Origin: Pharus latifolius
Lineage: Eukaryota > Streptophyta > Magnoliopsida > Poales > Poaceae
Reading direction: 5' to 3'
DNA length: 64,000 nucleotides
Assembly (NCBI GenBank): GCA_019359835.1
Contig: CM033323.1
Coordinates: forward strand, 70,314,635-70,378,634
The notes under the pieces are model-generated. The model was not told where the DNA came from. It made no database searches and saw only the letters and a program-made list of their open reading frames with translations. Position 1 is the first letter of the stretch. Every line of letters begins with the position of its first letter. Of this stretch, positions 12,903 to 24,041 are shown piece after piece. A program made the position numbers and the translations under genes.

Positions 12903-13108
12903 GCGGGGGCAGGAAGGGCCGGTAAAGCCGGCTGAGAAGGCAAGGAGGCAGGGATCTCCCCCCCTTGCCCATGCTGGTCGAGGAATGCGGTGAAGTGTTG
13001 GAGAAGTTGGTGGCATTCCCGAGTAGCGTGGGTATTGGACTTGTGGAAAGTACACCACAGGCCTTCCTTGCCTCCCGCTGTGGCGCCTTCACAGTTGCGG
13101 GACGACTG

Positions 13109-13128
13109 CCCCCCCCCCCCCCCCCCCC
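13109..13128. repeat. Poly-C tract, 20 bases
   Basis: A second run of exactly twenty C, 206 bases from the first, again at a frame change in gypsy B gag. Confidence 0.95.
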
Positions 13129-13701
13129 GACCTTTCGGCTTGGGGAAGGGGCGGTTGCCCTTGGAGGCATCGCGCGAGCCGCCTTTGCCCTCGAGGACAA
13201 AGGTGTCCCGAGGCTGTGGCTCACTACGATTGCCCCTCTTGGGGCGCTTGAGGGGGTCCCTAGCCTCCCGGTCGACGGGGACGGGAACTCCCTAGTTTTT
13301 CTTTCAGAGGTCATCCTCTACCGCCCTAGGATACTTCTCGAGTATAGTGAAGAGCTCGTCAGCGGAGGAGGGGCAGCTTTGGGAGAGCCTTTGATGGAGC
13401 ACCCCGGGGAGGTTCCCGCTCTTGCACGCCTCAATGACTGTGGAGTCGGGGACGTGAGCTACTTCGCTCTTGACCTGAGCAAAGCGCTTGAAGAAGCTGC
13501 GGATGGTCTCCCCCGTCCTCTGTCAGACAGTGTATAGCTGCGATAAATCCAGGGGACGCACGTAGTTCCCCTGGAAGTTCGTACAAAACTCACGTTTGAG
13601 CTGCACAAAAGACTTGATGGAGCCGGCCTTCAGATTGTAAAACCATGAGCGGGCGATCCCGGTCAGGTAGAGGGGAAAGACATTTCACTAGACTGTCTCG
13701 T

Positions 13702-13713
13702 CCCCCCCCCCCC
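13702..13713. repeat. Poly-C tract, 12 bases
   Basis: Twelve C on the plus strand at the point where the gag capsid frame is lost. Confidence 0.95.
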
Positions 13714-15028
13714 AGCCGCTGAAATGGCCGTGGAATACACCTGCACAAACTCATAGGGGTCGGCCTCACCATTGTAGTGTTCGATGTGCGGCGGTTGGTA
13801 AGGCCACGGCCATCGAAGGCACCGGAGCCGGCGACACAGTGGTTGGTTAGCGCCCTCCACTTCCCGGGAGGAGTCCCGGTCGCTGTCCCCTTTGACGGGG
13901 GACACGTGTTTGTTGTCGGAGTCGAGAAGGGGCCCAAGGGGTCCACCGATGTGGCGGTAGCGCCTCTTCTCCTGCGGGTTAGTCGAGCTAACCTCTTGGA
14001 CGTCTGGGCACCCCTCCGCGACGGCGGTTTCTTCTTCAGCAGGCCTCTTTCCTCGGTCGGGACGGGAATGCGGTTCACCGCATCTGCGAACCGGGGGAGG
14101 CTCCGGCCGGCCACTTGAGGGTGCCCCTCCAGACTTGGTGGTACGCATTTGCTTGACCTCCTCCCAAGTAAAGCAGACCTGATCCGCTGGGGGAGCCCTC
14201 AGGGGTGGCCCCGGGGGAGGAGGGAGCTCGTGCGTAGCGGTCATGGGCGCGGGAGGTACTGCCGGGATGTGGGCGGAACCCACCACCGGGCAGTCCTGGG
14301 AGTCCCGCCCGGGACCAATGAGGGGGGCACCCACGGGGGAGATCCGGCGGTGGCGCAGGAGCTGTCCGGCGGGCCGCTTCCGGCGTGGCGGACGCGACCG
14401 GCTGGGGGAAGCTGGCTCTCGGGCTTGGGAAAACCCTTGGTGCGGGGTGAACCAACGACATGGGGAAGGCTCCGGGGACGGGGTAAACCCCCGGCATCGG
14501 GAACGGTCCCGGGGTCGGGAAGGCTCCAGACGCTGGGCCCGCCGGGGGAGAGTAACCCCCGGTGGAATCGTAGGTCCTGGGAGCAATCTGGCCTCCGAGA
14601 GTCAGAGGGGCTACCGGGTGTCCCATAAACGGGGGCATTGCCCCCATGAATAGGAATTGCGGCAGATAGATGGGGGCCACTGGCCGCGCTAGGACGCAGA
14701 GGAGTTCATCCATCGAGCGTTGGGCGCAGAGCTGGCCTTCCACAAGAGCTTCGAGTAGGGCGTCCTGGGCGACCGGAGGAGCCACCGAGGGAAGAACAGG
14801 CCCCCTCCCCCCGGGGCGTCCACGGTCACCGGGCCGGACCCAGACGCCTGCCCACCAGAGACTACCAGAAGGGTTAAAGGTGGTACCTGGGTTTGGCCGT
14901 GTCCGGGCGGGTGCATCGGGACGACCGTGCTTTGGAGGGGTGGGGCCGGGTCACCGGGACCGGCGTCACCGGGTAGGGCGCGAGCCCTCGTTCTTGGGGG
15001 AGCCATGGCGATTTGTCATGAAGTCCCC

Positions 15029-15042
15029 ACGGACGGCGCCAA
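15029..15042 (-). other. Primer binding site of gypsy B
   Basis: The coding strand reads TGGCGCCGTCCGTG just inside the 5' LTR. TGGCGCCGTC is the usual form in Tat/Athila-type gypsy elements. I have not assigned the tRNA. Confidence 0.7.
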
Positions 15043-15043
15043 C

Positions 15044-15583
15044 TGTCGTGGTATTGCGAATACCCCGACAGGTTTTGTGGAGGTTTCTAGCGAAGAAAAG
15101 ACGACGCGAGCTGACTGCGTGACCAGTCCTCTCCCGTCGAGCAAATGCAGCAAGTGACATGAAGATTTATACAGGTTCAGGCCTCAGTGGAGACCCTAGT
15201 CCTATCGACGTGCTCCCAACAAGAGTTGGCTAGGGGAGCTCTCTCTCGGGGAGAGTGCTCCTAAGCACGCCTCTGTGATTTTGTGTATTGGTGTAAATGA
15301 GTTGTTCTTAGGTTACAAGAGGGGTTACAAGGGCTTATATAGGCCCAAAAGATGCAAAAAGACTAAACTACCCTGGCTATAGCCGTTGGATCAGAGGGCA
15401 TAGACGTCTTTCTCCAGGCCGAGGGACTTGGATGCTTGACAAGTGTCCTCGCCAGTTCCCGAGGCGCTCCTCACCCAATCGCGCCCGGGACGGGGTCACC
15501 GAGTAAATGGCGGCGCCCGGGACAGGGTCACCGGGGGCCTTGCCCCTTACCTGGACTTCATCCCGCGGAGATTTCCCCCAACA
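15044..15583 (-). repeat. 5' LTR of gypsy B (540 bp)
   Basis: On the plus strand it runs from TGTCGTGGTATT to TTTCCCCCAACA, so on the coding strand it starts TGTTGGGGGAAA and ends ACCACGACA. The primer binding site TGGCGCCGTCC follows directly (15042 downward). A TATA candidate (TATATA, 15336-15341) lies about 240 bases into the LTR on the minus strand. The 3' LTR of gypsy C (29856-30981) shares both ends and the block around TACAAGGG...TATATAGGCCC, so the two are related families. The B LTR lacks the tandem-repeat block seen in C. Confidence 0.85.
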
Positions 15584-15789
15584 GGTTATTAAATTGTTTT
15601 GTTAGTGCGTAAGGATTAAAATTATGTGCCGGCCCTCTAAGATTGTTGCTTAAAACCAACTGTGGTTTTCAGCAATGAAACGATGCATTTGATAAAAGAA
15701 ATAGCAGAGAACATTAAATAATTAAAGATGTTCATACATGTTCGAAATGTAAAATAAAACATACACTAAGGGTTCAAGCGGCCCCTCTT

Positions 15790-17545
15790 ATGTGCCGACC
15801 TATCTCTCTAAAAAGACGACAGAGAATATGAATCAGGCAACACATGTGATCGCCGCCCAACCGCTGGAGAAGGACTGTACTGCTCCACGTGGCCGTACCC
15901 CTGAGATGCTTGTGTCGGTGGAGGAAGATCTCCGAGCGAGCTCAGCCCTAGCTCATTAGGTGGGTAGTACTGATGTGCATGAGGGTCATGCATCCCTAGC
16001 ATGCTCGAGACCTAGTCATCATTTTCTCATTGTTGTGCTACCCACTCGGCCTCGTCTCCTTGTGAAGTGTATATGTTGTGCTAGTCCTGGTGAAAACTCG
16101 AGTGGTCGAAGGGCTCCCCCCAGCTCGGCTACAAAGGCATCCAAGGTATTGTGTGTCCTTGGGCTATCTGCTCAATATGAGTTTAGTCCCAAGACTCATC
16201 AACTGCTAGCCACTCCGCTAATGCCCCAAACCGCAGCCTCCTGGGCTCAACAAATGTCATCCCGTCGTCAGAGTCATCTGAGCCATCTCCAGCTGGAGTG
16301 GGATGTCTCGATGAGCCTCCTATCTACAGATTTCCACGTCGACAAGTGTACATCGACGATGAACACGGGAGAAGAGATGGGCCAACAGATGTACCCAGTA
16401 CGTGACCTCCCCAAGTCGACGATGTATCGTGTGGAGTAGGCCGTGCCCCAGAGGTACTGGGCTATGCCAATCAAAAGAGTTTTCAACACGTTTTCACTAG
16501 CAAACCTTGGGTAAAAGCATTACCAATTTAGCACTTATCATGCGTCATCTAGCAATCGTGGCCCGCAGTGCACTACATGGAAATGCCATGCGGTGCAACC
16601 TGAGATATGAGCTCCGGTGTCCACAATATTCATATAACGTGTGCGTCTTGTAGGAGATCAAACTCTCCCTAGTACGACACATAACATCGGTGAACCTGAG
16701 ATGCTGACCACCTAGGCTGACCTCCCAACCAACTAGCTCCCATGATGGGTCGATCAACCTAATCATGGTAATCCACTGGCATACCATATGGATGAATGGG
16801 CCACTCCAAGCGTGGCCTACCGACGGGGAAGTGCACCCATGACCAAAGCTGGAGCAATACGAGGCATGCAGACAGCAAAGACCCCGACAAGGTCCTGACA
16901 CATGCCTCGCACAGTCCCCTGTAGGTAGCACACAACACTGCCATCGCCCAATTGTACTATGGCATGGCCCTTGAGTGCGTATCAACTATACTCTCCACCT
17001 AGGGAGTGAACCACGTGTACACTGTGTCGCCGTGCGTAGAAGGGAATAGAATGTACTGCAATGTGACGAGCAAGTATGCAAAAAGATGTCACCGTACGAC
17101 ATCATCCGAGGCATCAGGTGGGTACTCACGATAACGTGTGAGAAATCTGTGAGGGACAGCATGTTCTCATTACCATGGTGCTCAATGTTGAATCAGAGGT
17201 GCATGTGCGTGCGCCAATATACAGGCGCAGGTGGGGGAGGGGACGATGGGATGTTCACGGGCAAGTACACTAAGGAGCATGGTCACATCCTCTAGCGTTA
17301 CCATCGTCTCCCCCCAGCCGAAGTGGAAAGTATGGGTCTCTGGACGCCATTGATCTACCAATGCGGTGATCAACGACCTATCCAGCGTGAGCCCGTGACC
17401 AATCTATAGCATACGAGCAAATGGTAATAAACCTACATCCTTAAGGATGGGGATGTATCCCTGATGGAGAGGCTAGTAGTCCACGGGACCCCACACTATA
17501 AGCGGCTCGAGGTCTCATCCCTCCAATAACATACGGTAGTGATTT
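15790..17545 (-). pseudogene. Plant mobile domain (PMD) protein pseudogene
   Basis: Minus-strand peptide blocks match the plant mobile domain family, often annotated as 'serine/threonine-protein phosphatase 7 long form'. From the N-terminus they are IPILKDVGLLPFARM (near 17430), ALVDQWRPETHTFHFGWG (near 17340), TYRGLCEAC and LLQLWSWVHFPVGRP (near 16840-16920), with weaker C-terminal blocks to about 15810. They occupy different frames with stops, so the gene is broken. PMD proteins occur both as host genes and as passengers of MULE or gypsy transposons. A MULE transposase remnant lies on the same strand beyond the inserted element D, so this may be the PMD part of one MULE. Function is inferred from family only. 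Confidence 0.65.
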
Positions 17546-17748
17546 GGGAGTGTTTCGAGCTTGTTTGGACAAGTTATGATGAAAAACACAAAAATCGAAC
17601 AAAAAAGAGCCCGGGAGGGGCCTGGTCGAGCACGACTCTGTTTTGTCGATTTCTCCTGCATGTTTAGACTTTTATTTGGACACGTTATCTTATTGTAATA
17701 TAAATAAAGAAACTTTTGGCTCAATTAGGTATGCTTTTAGGGTGCTTT
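17546..17748. other. AT-rich DNA between the PMD remnant and element D
   Basis: No coding signal. Together with 28033-28790 it forms the site into which element D inserted (TSD GCTTT at 17744-17748 and 28033-28037). Features such as GTAATATAAATAAAGAAACT resemble the transcribed end of an LTR or a 5' leader, but I could not define boundaries. Confidence 0.4.
17744..17748. repeat. Left target-site duplication of element D
   Basis: GCTTT, repeated exactly at 28033-28037. Confidence 0.85.
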
Positions 17749-18728
17749 TGATATGAACACACCGATGAAGGATGCATTCACAGAGGGTGGCCCAATCTTC
17801 ATGACGTAGAACCTGGATAACTAGTATCTGAAGATACCTGGATAATTAATATGACATGATGAAATGAGATAGCCAGTCATTTGTAGAACAAGGACCTGCG
17901 TAGCAATGAATTCGTCCAACCACACTCTGAATTACCTATCCACACGGCCACGCATGGAGTTGGCGCATAGATAGGGTGATCACAAAGATCGTTCGTGCAC
18001 TTCTAGAGGAATCACAAGAACAAAGGATGAAGAGCTTCAACTCTCAACTAAAACTAAGGTTTCAATATGAAAATATCAATTATCAATATTCATGTCTTGT
18101 TCTAAAAATTATGACCATGCCTCTCATTTATAGAGGGTGGTATTTACAAAAGATAGAAGGTTTAAACTAGAATTTCAATCTAAATCTAATTCAAAACAGA
18201 ATAAAAATCCTAACATACTATGAAGATGAAAGAGTCCAGTCCACATTTAATGATTCTTGATTGTTTGAAAGCTCTTTTGAATTCCTTTCCAACAAGTACT
18301 CACACGATCAACTTGAACATCTGTGTTGAGAATGGCACTTGGTCGAATTTGCTGGTCGAATGTCAGACTGTCACTTGATCGGCAGACTACATGCTAAGCA
18401 AAGTTCTTTTGGTTGTAGAGGTTGCAATCCTTGATGAAATCAAGTGATCTCGGGCTTGTTGGAAAGCTTAGGAAAGCCTCTTTCCACCAGATTTGATGAA
18501 GTCATTTAGCTCATACGTGGCTATGTCCTTCCGTTATGCTCTCCCAATTCATTTCTAATCAATGTTAAACAAGAGCTATTAGGTAGCAACATATTCTCAT
18601 TATAATTTAATTCTTTAAGGAACAAAGTCACATGTTGATTTAATTGTTTGGCCTTCACTCGAGTGATTGGTCATGTATGTTCCTCTGGTCGAGCGCTAGT
18701 GCTAGTTGTGCTAGAGATATCTTCATCA
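17749..18728 (-). repeat. 3' LTR of gypsy D (980 bp)
   Basis: Downstream LTR for the minus-strand element. It carries a TATA box on the minus strand (TATAAAT, plus-strand 18126-18132). Compared with the other LTR it has several small deletions, including about 90 bases present at 27440-27530 but absent near 18230. Confidence 0.85.
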
Positions 18729-18750
18729 TTCTCCCCTTCTTGAAAAGGAC

Positions 18751-19432
18751 TCATCCTCGAGTCTGATAGCGTAGAACTGAAGAACGGAGAAAGATCCGAA
18801 ACGTTGAATGTAGCACTGACTCCATATTCCCCTGCTCTATCTTGTAGGCATTGTCATTGATCTTCTCCAATACTTTGAAAGGTCCATCTCCACGTGGCAT
18901 GAGTTTTGATTTGCATTGTTCGGGAAATCTATCATTTCGCAAGTGTAGCCATACAAGATCACATGGTGAAAACACCATCTTCCTCCTCTTTTTGTTTGCC
19001 TTGGTCGCATATTGCTGGGTCATCTTCTCAATATGTTCCTTCGTCTTTGCATGGAGGTTCTTCACGTATTTAGCATGCTTAGATGCATCCATGTTTATTC
19101 GTTCTAGCATAGGCAAAGGCAACAAATCAATAGAAGCAATAGGTTTAAAGCCATAAACAATTTCAAAAGGACACATATTAATGGTCAAATGTAGCGCCCT
19201 GTTGTATGCAAACTCCACGTGGGGCAAACATTCTTTCCACTCTTTCAAGTTCTTCTTGATCATCGTCCTTAGTATGGTCCACAATGTACGGTTGACAACC
19301 TTGGTCTGCCTTTGTATTTCCTTAATCTCTGCAGGATTGGTGCGGTATGGTGGTCGATTTGGCAGTGCTGCTCCAAGTATTAGATCAATTTGATGCTCGA
19401 TTCCTCGTAAAGGAGGAAGTCTGGATGGTACC
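18751..19432 (-). pseudogene. Fused RT N-terminus and integrase C-terminus of gypsy D
   Basis: Read from 19432 downward, the frame starts in the RT approach region (LPPLRGIEHQIDL, then PNRPPYRTNPAEIKEIQRQ). At about 19306 it continues without a stop as TKVVNRTLWTILRTMIKKN, which belongs to integrase. The integrase C-terminal domain follows (LVWLHLRNDRFP) and ends at 18751. The jump removes the RT palm, RNase H and the integrase catalytic core while keeping frame. Solo LTR E interrupts the gene at 19433. Confidence 0.8.
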
Positions 19433-20439
19433 TGTAATATCCCAAAAATAGAGCATAAATTTTTTTTTAAAAGACCTACTCCTGAATGATTTTCTTTTGT
19501 TTTAACCCCAGAAGCTAAACCCTAATTTACAAAATAATCTACAACAATTATTTACCCTAATTATATTTATCCAAAGGCTAGGTTATTAAGTTCATTTGAA
19601 AACATTTACAAACTGGTCCAGCCTCCTAATTTTCTTAACTGCAGTTCAGTCCTTCCAGGCCCACAATTAGCCTAATTTCCCCAGATAGCTCAGAACTACA
19701 ATCAGACTGAACAAATAGGATGTCCTACCTATCTTATCCAGATTTGTCTTCAGCGTCGAGATCAAATTCAGTTCCTAAGACCCAGAAACTCAACCTAGTT
19801 CTGTTTTCGAAAACCAGAATACTAAATTACTCTAATTACCCTGCTTGACTTTTCAGCCTTCAGTTCGGATGATTCCAGAGTAGATTTCTTCTGGATTTCC
19901 TTGGAACCCTAAATCTTAATATTCTTGCATACCAGTCCTAAAACTTCTCAGCCAAACAAGTTCATTTGACAAATTTTCACGATTCAGTCCAGATTTTATC
20001 GCAAATCAGTCCTTTTCCTATTTCCAAAAGCCCAAAATGGCTAAATTCTCCAATTCATCTCCGAATTCCAATCTGATTGAACCATCATGTTTCTTCAGCT
20101 ATTCAACAAGTTTCCCAATTGTACCAAGTTTAGATTCAGCCCTGAGAACTAGTTATTCGCGTTTCCACTCGTTTTCGGTAAAAATACTATTCCCTTTTAC
20201 CCTAATTCTATTTTCGTTTTCGTTTTCATTCTTACCTTAATCCAATTCATCCCTAATTTGATTACCCAACCAAAACCTATGTATTGAACTAAGTCCAAGC
20301 TAACCTCCAAATGACGACTATTTACAATTCAGTCTAACCCAAATTTCAAAATCGCAATTCAGTCCTTCCACCACTTCTTGCCGCCACCTTCTGATCATCT
20401 TCAATTCTCATGCACAGATCATTGTTTATACACCTATAT

Positions 20440-20725
20440 ACATATGTGGTTATCTAGAAGAACACATATACACATATGTATATAAAAATATATATGCACC
20501 CAGTTACACATACATGCATACTTCTGTTAGGACCATATCCAGCCACATATACACAAACATACACACATGTATTGCAAATATATATACACATAGTCATACA
20601 TATACAAAGACATATACATGTATACAACAATCCACACACACACTCATATATGGACAGTTCAGTATACACATATACAAATACACATACAAATACACGAAGA
20701 AACACCTACATAAACATTTTTAACT
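20440..20725. repeat. ACACAT/ATACAC-rich simple sequence in LTR E
   Basis: A long run of imperfect (ACATAT)n and (ACACAT)n units. It is low-complexity sequence within the LTR. Confidence 0.8.
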
Positions 20726-22647
20726 CCAAAGACATATACATGTACATCCACCACCATTGCTTAACCATGAAGTCATTGGATAGCAGCAAACATACACACG
20801 TCAACAGCTGCAATCCCACACCCTCTTGCACTTGTTCCTTTTCCCACCTGAGCAACCTTCACATATCTTCTTCCCTGGACAGCAGCTATTTCGAACTTAC
20901 AGATATACATGTATTCCTACATCTGCAGCAGTAGCAGCAGTGTCCTTCGCCTCTTTGTTCTTCTTCTTCTTCCTCTAGTGTTTCCTCCAGCGAAAACAGC
21001 AGCACAGACAATAAGGCTCAAGGAAAAGCCAGAGTAACAGCAGGAATTAACCAGGAGCAAGGAGGAGGAGCCCAAGAACAGCAACCAGGTGATAATCGAA
21101 CCCAATCTCAAGTTTCATCATATCCTAGTTACTAAGTTTTATAACTCAATTAGTTCTTTATTGCTTAGTTAGAGAATGAGCAGAAGATAGTAACAATTGC
21201 ACCAGAATCACCCAAACCACCAGAAACCTTCAGACCGTTGCTGCCACATGAGATGCATACATCCAGTAACAATCACCTCAGTCATAGTCATCACAAAATC
21301 ACAAAATCACATAGATAGCAGCAGTAGGACACTTCATCTAGCACCTCCAGTCATCACAGAGCACAAATACATGAACACAAGTATCACAGCACACAAGAAC
21401 AAAGCAGCCAAGACCTAAACCAGAGACCAGAATATCCAAACCCAAGTGAAGGAGACTCACCTGAGACACGAGCGCGCGGGATAAGGTGGCGTCTCGGGCG
21501 GCGTCGAGCGGCGCTGAGCAGGATCGGCGGGGAGGCGTGGCGGCGGACCGGCGGACCGGCGACCAGGCGGGTGGCGGTGGCGCGCCGCCAGGGCACGGCC
21601 CGCCACCGGCGGCGATGTGGCCAGAGGAGTGGAGGAGATTTGGGGAGAAGAAAGAAACAAAGAAAGAAGAAGGGAAAAGAAAAAAAGAAAAGAGAGGCAG
21701 TAGGGGAGTGGCGGCCAGTAGGGCAAAAAGGGCTTTTGGCCACTTTGCAAGAAGGCCCTCCAAAAGGTAAGAATAGCAACTGAGTCCTTTTTAAGTTTTA
21801 GTTCTGATCTAGGCCCCTGGGAACTGCGATTTCAGCGCGGTCAGTTCCTATGCGACCGTAGAATCGTGCACTTCTATCTGAAATCGACCGAGGATCAGTT
21901 TAGTTGATGAGAAGCATCCAATAACCAAAATCTATCCACCGGCACCGCACTTCGCAGTGTCGCCGCGTTCGTGTTCAACCTAGAATTTCTCTACACCCTA
22001 ATAATCGTGACTCTCAACGAAAGCACCAAACTTCGACCATCCAACCAAAGCCCTATATATGTATTCGAGCCTCGACGAAAACCCTAAAAGGCCAACCTAA
22101 GCTTTGTCAGCCTACATCCAACGTCGCTCTGGTCGACATGCTTACGTCGCTCGTAACCCTAGGAGCCTCAGATCGAAAATCTGTTCGCATCAACTTGTCC
22201 GCCTTATCTCTAACCTTGCACATATATAATCTGATCGTCCATCCAAACACTAGATAAAGTTTTCCCTATTTTCTAAATTAATCCAGCCAAGACCAAGCTT
22301 ATCAATCACCTTTCGACCATTCTTTTAATCCTATTTCAGCATTCGACCACTTACACCCTATCAATCATAAACACATATATATTCATAAACAAATATACTA
22401 ACTATTATTTTGCTTGCTTATTGATTGACATCAAAATAGATACCAAGTGAAGTGAGTTCCATGACGTCAGTGCCCTAGTAGATCTTTCAACTGGATCTCT
22501 CGAAGAGCAAGGCAAGTCCCTATTTCTTGATCATATTGAACCTGTATATTATAAATGCGTATATATGTTGTTTTGATAAAGTATGAGTACATGCATGAAA
22601 ATGACTAATCACAAGCAGTTGATGGTAGGATTTTTACAAATAAATTT

Positions 22648-22803
22648 GATCAGTTGAGATAGTAAGGATCCGAGCCACCGTGAGTGGGACATCCTTACTG
22701 ATCGGTTGAGATAGCAAGGATCTGGGCCACCGTGAGTGGAATATCCTTGCTGATTGGTTGAGGCAGTAAGGATCCGAGGCCACCTTGGGTGGAACATCCT
22801 TAC
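22648..22803. repeat. 52-bp tandem repeat, three copies, in LTR E
   Basis: Three imperfect units start with GATCAGTTGAGAT, GATCGGTTGAGAT and GATTGGTTGAGGC. Each carries AAGGATC-GAGCCACC and ends ACATCCTTACT or similar. Confidence 0.8.
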
Positions 22804-24041
22804 TGGGCCTTAAAAGTATTTTGAATAATGATGCTTATTTGAAAACCAATGAATATTGGTGGTGAGGATGGTATGATTGGTGGGCAACTTTTGCTTAAGT
22901 GGGACAGTGGCTGAGTACCTCACCCTAATAAATAAGGATATAACCAATTGTGCTAAACGACCATGGGCATATTAACGTGCCAACCACATGATCAAGGAAT
23001 TGAACTCGGCCAGTAGACTACTGCGTATCGATTTTATCCCTGCAAGGTGGTCATTCTCATTCAGGCTCCAAACTGAGATGTTTGGGGGGTGGAACTTTCT
23101 AAGTTTAGTTGTCTAAACTTAAGGCCGAATGGGTGAGTGGGAGATGTGAGGGGAGAGTTCGTGCGATTACTCTGACCTTGAGTAACTCGTGAATATTAGT
23201 GTGAGGGTACTTCTCGCTGAGGGTACCTCACAACGACAAGACGACCAGTGCGGTCGAATTGTCGGGCAGGGATATTATTAATACAATGTATTTGAGAGCC
23301 TTGTTTCCTCAATCTAGTCGCATGCAATAATGTGCGTGTAATTGGCCTGACTGGGAAGATTGATGGACTCATGTGGGTAAAGCAGTGCCCCTCTGCAGAG
23401 TGTTAAAAAGTATTCGAGTACTCCGTATCCCCGGACAGGGATATGCCATGGGTAGTAACTGGATAGCACAATAGTAATAAAGTATTAGACAAAAAGGGGC
23501 AAACTAAGAGGTTTTGCCCAGATTTAACTCTTGGATCATATAAATGTTTTCTACCATCATTTTGCTAATCAATTGTATTTCAATTTCCTTTGGAAATGTG
23601 TTTGTGAAATTTACTATTCTATACCACATAGACTGTTAAAGTAGACATAGCCTATCATGCATTGGATAAATTCTTATATAGAGACTTGCTGAGTACTTTG
23701 TACTCATCCTTCCTTAATAACGAAAATACAGTTGAAGAGAAGCTAGAGATGAGCGAAGTAGGATCACCCGGAGTTTAGAAGGGTTACATGCTGCACTCGA
23801 GTTTTTGCCTGTGGGATGGTCTTGGAGACCAGATAAAACTACTTTCATAAAATCTAGTAGTTGGCCTTGTTGGCCTTTGTATATCGGTGTGTATTAAGGC
23901 CTGACGGTCATATATGGCTTTTGTCTATAAACCAAGTTGAGCTGGTTGTCTATTTATTACTCTGTGCACGACTGCATCCTGAGCAGTCGGGGTAAGTGCA
24001 CACCTGGGGCCCACTACAGCGGGTGGGTCCCTGACAGTACC

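Larger units (their letters stand above)
12740..15006 (-). pseudogene. gag of gypsy B, frameshifted at poly-C tracts
   Basis: The start codon at 15006 (MAPPRTRARALPG) lies 22 bases after the primer binding site. A long proline/glycine-rich N-terminal half is followed by the capsid core beginning IEHYNGEADPYEFVQVYSTA near 13770. The frame changes at several homopolymer runs: near 14805 (CCCCCTCCCCCC), 13702-13713 (12 C), 13109-13128 (20 C) and 12883-12902 (20 C). Gag would assemble the retrotransposon particle. I cannot tell whether these frame changes are biological decay or sequencing/assembly error in C runs. Plus-strand frames of up to 190 codons across this region are shadows. Confidence 0.75.
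8608..15583 (-). mobile_element. Ty3/gypsy retrotransposon B (Tat/RIRE2-like), 3' end outside window
   Basis: On the minus strand the order is 5' LTR (15583-15044), primer binding site, gag, protease, RT, RNase H and integrase, ending at 8818. The 210 bases from 8608 to 8817 are 3' non-coding. The 3' LTR is not present here. If element A inserted into B, the rest of B continues leftward through 317-1 and off the window. The sequence just outside the 5' LTR is GGTTA (15584-15588), the expected TSD. The coding part is very GC-rich compared with A, D and the CACTA elements. Protein motifs match gypsy C, a second member of the same broad group. Confidence 0.85.
19433..24036 (+). mobile_element. 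Solo LTR E (4,604 bp), TSD GTACC, inside element D
   Basis: It begins TGTAATATCCC and ends GGGTCCCTGACA. GTACC lies directly before (19428-19432) and after (24037-24041), so this is a complete solo LTR left by recombination between two LTRs. Its start (TGTAAYAYCC) and the block GACTTGCTGAGTAC...TACTCATCCTT near 23690 resemble LTR A, so it is a related but distinct long-LTR gypsy family. A TATA-like TATATATG lies at 22054-22061, after a GC-rich stretch at 21470-21620. Open frames within (for example across 20476-20934 and 21338-21783) come from simple-sequence and GC-rich composition and are not genes. Confidence 0.9.
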